A stretch of 64,000 bases of DNA from the NCBI RefSeq assembly GCF_051401765.1, contig NW_027480600.1, positions 186,001-250,000 of the forward strand, in the 5' to 3' direction. The position numbers and the translations under genes are program-made. Below are positions 61,976 through 64,000 of this stretch, piece by piece. Position 1 is the stretch's first letter. Each line of letters begins with the position of its first letter. Below the pieces are notes generated by a model. That model saw only the letters and a program-made list of their open reading frames with translations, was not told the origin of the DNA and did not search any database. Source of the DNA: Calliopsis andreniformis (lineage: Eukaryota; Arthropoda; Insecta; Hymenoptera; Andrenidae).

Positions 61976-64000
61976 ATCCTCAATCCTCAGTCCTCAAACC
62001 TCAATTCTGAATCCTGAATACTCAATCTTCAATCCTCAATCCTCAGTCCTGTATACTCTACAATCAATCTTCAATCCTCAATCCCCACTGCTCAATCCTC
62101 AATCCTCATTCTTCAATCCTCAATACCCAATCCTCAATCGTCAATCCTCAATCCTCGTTCCTCAAACCTCAATCCTCAACCCTCAGTCCTCATCCTCAAT
62201 TCTAAATTCTCAATCCTCAATCCTCAATACTCAATCCTCAATCCTCAATCTTCAATCCTCAATAATCAATCTCCAATCCTGGATCCTCAATCCCCAATCC
62301 TCAATCCTTAATACTCAATCTTGAATCCTCAATCACCAGTCCTCAATCTTCAATCCTCACTGGTCAATCCGCAATCCTCAATCCTCAGTCCTCAATCCTC
62401 AATCCTCAATCCTCAAACCTCAAACCTCAACCGTCAGTCCTCGTCCTCAAACCTCAACCCTAAATCCTCCATCCTCAATCTTCAATCATCAATACTCAAT
62501 CTTCAATCCTCGATCCTCAAACCTCAATCCTCAATCCCCAGTCCTCAATCCTCAATCCTCAATCCTCAATACTCAATCCTCAATCTTCAATCCTCAATAC
62601 TCAATCTTCAAACCTCAATCCTCAATCCTCAACCCTCAATCCTCAATCCTCAATCCTCAATCGTCAGTCTTCCATCCTCAATACTCAATCTTCAATCCTC
62701 AATGCTCAATCCACAATACTCAATCCTCAATCCGCAATCTTAATCTTCAATCCTCAATACTCAATCTTCAATCCTCAATCCTCAATCCTCAATCCTCAAC
62801 ACTCAATCCTCAATCTTCAACCCTCAATCCTCAGTCCTCAATCTACAATCCTCAATAATCAATCTGCAATCCTCAATCCTCAGTCCTCAATCCTCAACCA
62901 TCATTCTTCAATCCTCAATACCGAATCCTCAATCTTCAATCCTCAATCCTCAATACTCAATCTTCAATCCTCAATCCTCAATTTTCAATCCTCAATGCTC
63001 AATCCTCAATCCTCAATCCTCAATCCTCAATCCTCAATCCTCAATCCTCAATCCTGGATCTTCAATCCTCAATACTCAATCCTCAATCCTCAATCCTCAA
63101 TCCTCAATCCTCAATCCACAAACCTCAATCGTCAATCTTCAATCCTCAATACTCAATCTTCATTCCTCAATCCTCAATCCTCAATCCTCAATCCTCATTA
63201 ATCAATCCTCAATACCCAATCCTCAATCTTCAATCCTCAGTCCTCAATCCTCAATTCTCAATCCTCAATCCTCAGTCCTCAGTCCTCAAACCTCAATCCT
63301 CAGCCCTCAGACCTCATCGTCAATCCTCAATCCTCAATCCTCTATCCTCAATCTTCAATGCCCAATACTCAACCTTCAATTCTCAATCCTCTGTCCTCAA
63401 ACCTCAATTTTGAGTCCTCAGTCCTGAATCCTCAATATTCATCCCTCAGTCCTCAACAATCAGTCCTCAATCCTCTGTCATCAATCCTCAATCTTCAATT
63501 CTCAATCTTCAATCCTCAATCCTCAGTCCTCAAACCTCAATCCTGAATCCTCAACCCTGAATCCTCAATCTTCAGCCCTGAGTCCTCAACAATCAGTTGT
63601 CAATCCTCAATCCTCAATAGAACGTCCTCAATTCACAGTTTTCAAAACTCAATACTCAATCTGCAATCTTCAGATCTCTATACACAAACATCAATTCTCA
63701 TCACTCAACCCTCAATACTCAGTCCCCAATTCTCAATCCTCAGTCCTCAATCCTCAATCCTCATTCTTCAATCCTCAATACCGAATCCTCAATCTTCAAT
63801 CCTCAATCCTCAATACTCAATCCTCAATCCTCAATCCTCAATCCTCAATCCTGGATCTTCAATCATCAATACTCAATCCTCAATTCTCAATCCTCAATCC
63901 TCAATCCTCAATCCACAAACCTCAATCGTCAATCTTCAATCCTCAATACTCAATCTCCATTCCTCAATCCTCAATCCTCAATCCTCAATCCTCATTAATC
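61976..64000 (+). repeat. Third, truncated copy of the 4.46-kb unit (runs off the window)
   Basis: A constant offset of 5,640 to 56.34-58.36 kb holds up to the last base (56681/62321, 57355/62995, 57718/63358, 57978/63618). Only two differences were noticed over 2 kb: CAATCCACAATC versus CAATCCTCAATC (57,171/62,811) and TTCAATACTC versus TTCAAAACTC (58,006/63,646). The window ends inside this copy. No gene seen. Confidence 0.85.

Larger units (their letters stand above)
1..64000 (+). repeat. Giant heptanucleotide satellite array, (TCAATCC)n
   Basis: The whole window is built from 7-base monomers with consensus TCAATCC. Common variants are TCAATAC, TCAATCT, TCAATTC, TCAATCG, TCAATCA, TCAACCC, TCAAACC, TCAGTCC, TCATTCC, CCAATCC, TGAATCC, GCAATCC and ACAATCC. 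G is rare on the + strand, normally 0-4 per 60 bases, and this skew keeps the same sign from end to end, so no inverted piece is present. No stretch of ordinary unique sequence was found. The array runs off both window ends. It could be eukaryotic satellite DNA or an extreme bacterial heptamer array; the sequence itself does not decide. Role, if any, is unknown. Confidence 0.97.

Noticed and set aside
1..64000. Genes on the - strand.
   Set aside because: TTGAGGA repeats place TGA in every frame about every seven codons; no open stretch of note is possible and none was seen.
1..64000. Scattered TAATCC sites (in CTTAATCC), the core of bicoid/OTX-type homeodomain sites.
   Set aside because: These are one-base variants of CAATCC and expected by chance in such an array; there is no evidence for the organism type or for binding.
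1..64000. tRNA, rRNA or structured RNA genes, rho-independent terminators and CENP-B-box-like motifs.
   Set aside because: Stem formation needs G on the + strand, which is nearly absent. No hairpin followed by a T run, no tRNA arm pattern and no CGGG-type box was seen.

Overview
The window is one uninterrupted array of a 7-base tandem repeat, consensus TCAATCC on the + strand (TTGAGGA family on the - strand), from base 1 to base 64000. I find no credible protein gene, RNA gene, mobile element, CRISPR array, promoter or terminator. The + strand is nearly free of G (mostly 0-4 per 60 bases) throughout. The strand asymmetry never flips, so no visible segment is inverted, and no foreign DNA is inserted.

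The many long + strand open stretches (up to about 1.6 kb) are a by-product of the repeat. Because 7 is not a multiple of 3, all three + frames of TCAATCC spell the same stop-free heptapeptide cycle (N-P-Q-S-S-I-L). The - strand has TGA every seven codons in every frame. I therefore call no CDS.

On top of the 7-mer there are several levels of order. (1) Diverged but mostly in-register modules of about 100-200 bp, anchored on TAGAAT-like hexamers, recur about 95 times by hand count (classes A, B, C, D), together with a separate 'G' module in 8 copies. (2) These modules form higher-order repeats of about 0.3-1.3 kb. (3) Kilobase blocks have been copied head to tail: a super-repeat at 9.36-9.46 kb spacing (about 6.4-13.1 kb to 15.8-22.5 kb), an 11,269-bp-spaced copy (12.57-16.80 kb to 23.84-28.07 kb), a 13,289-bp-spaced copy (15.34-20.53 kb to 28.63-33.82 kb), and direct tandem duplications of 3,722, 2,931, about 4,463, 2,020, 1,341, 726, 581, 550, 320 and 112 bp. 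Several copies are mosaics whose best match switches source partway.

Layout: 1-35.85 kb is subfamily I (A/B/C/D modules, marker TAGAATATCC or TAGAATACCC, no AGATCT seen). 35.85-38.8 kb is transitional. 38.8-64 kb is subfamily II (markers TAGAATGTCC and TAGAACGTCC, frequent AGATCT, G modules, TAATCT hexamer slips). The window starts and ends inside the array, so true length and flanks are unknown.

Organism: not determinable from this sequence. A gene-free array of 64 kb or more is most typical of eukaryotic satellite or heterochromatic DNA. Degenerate CAA-containing heptamer arrays that stay open on one strand are also known on a much smaller scale in bacteria (for example the cyanobacterial short tandemly repeated repetitive sequences), so a prokaryotic expansion cannot be excluded. 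All coordinates of copy boundaries were read by eye from landmark substitutions and are good to roughly 10-30 bp, because breakpoints fall inside identical 7-mers.
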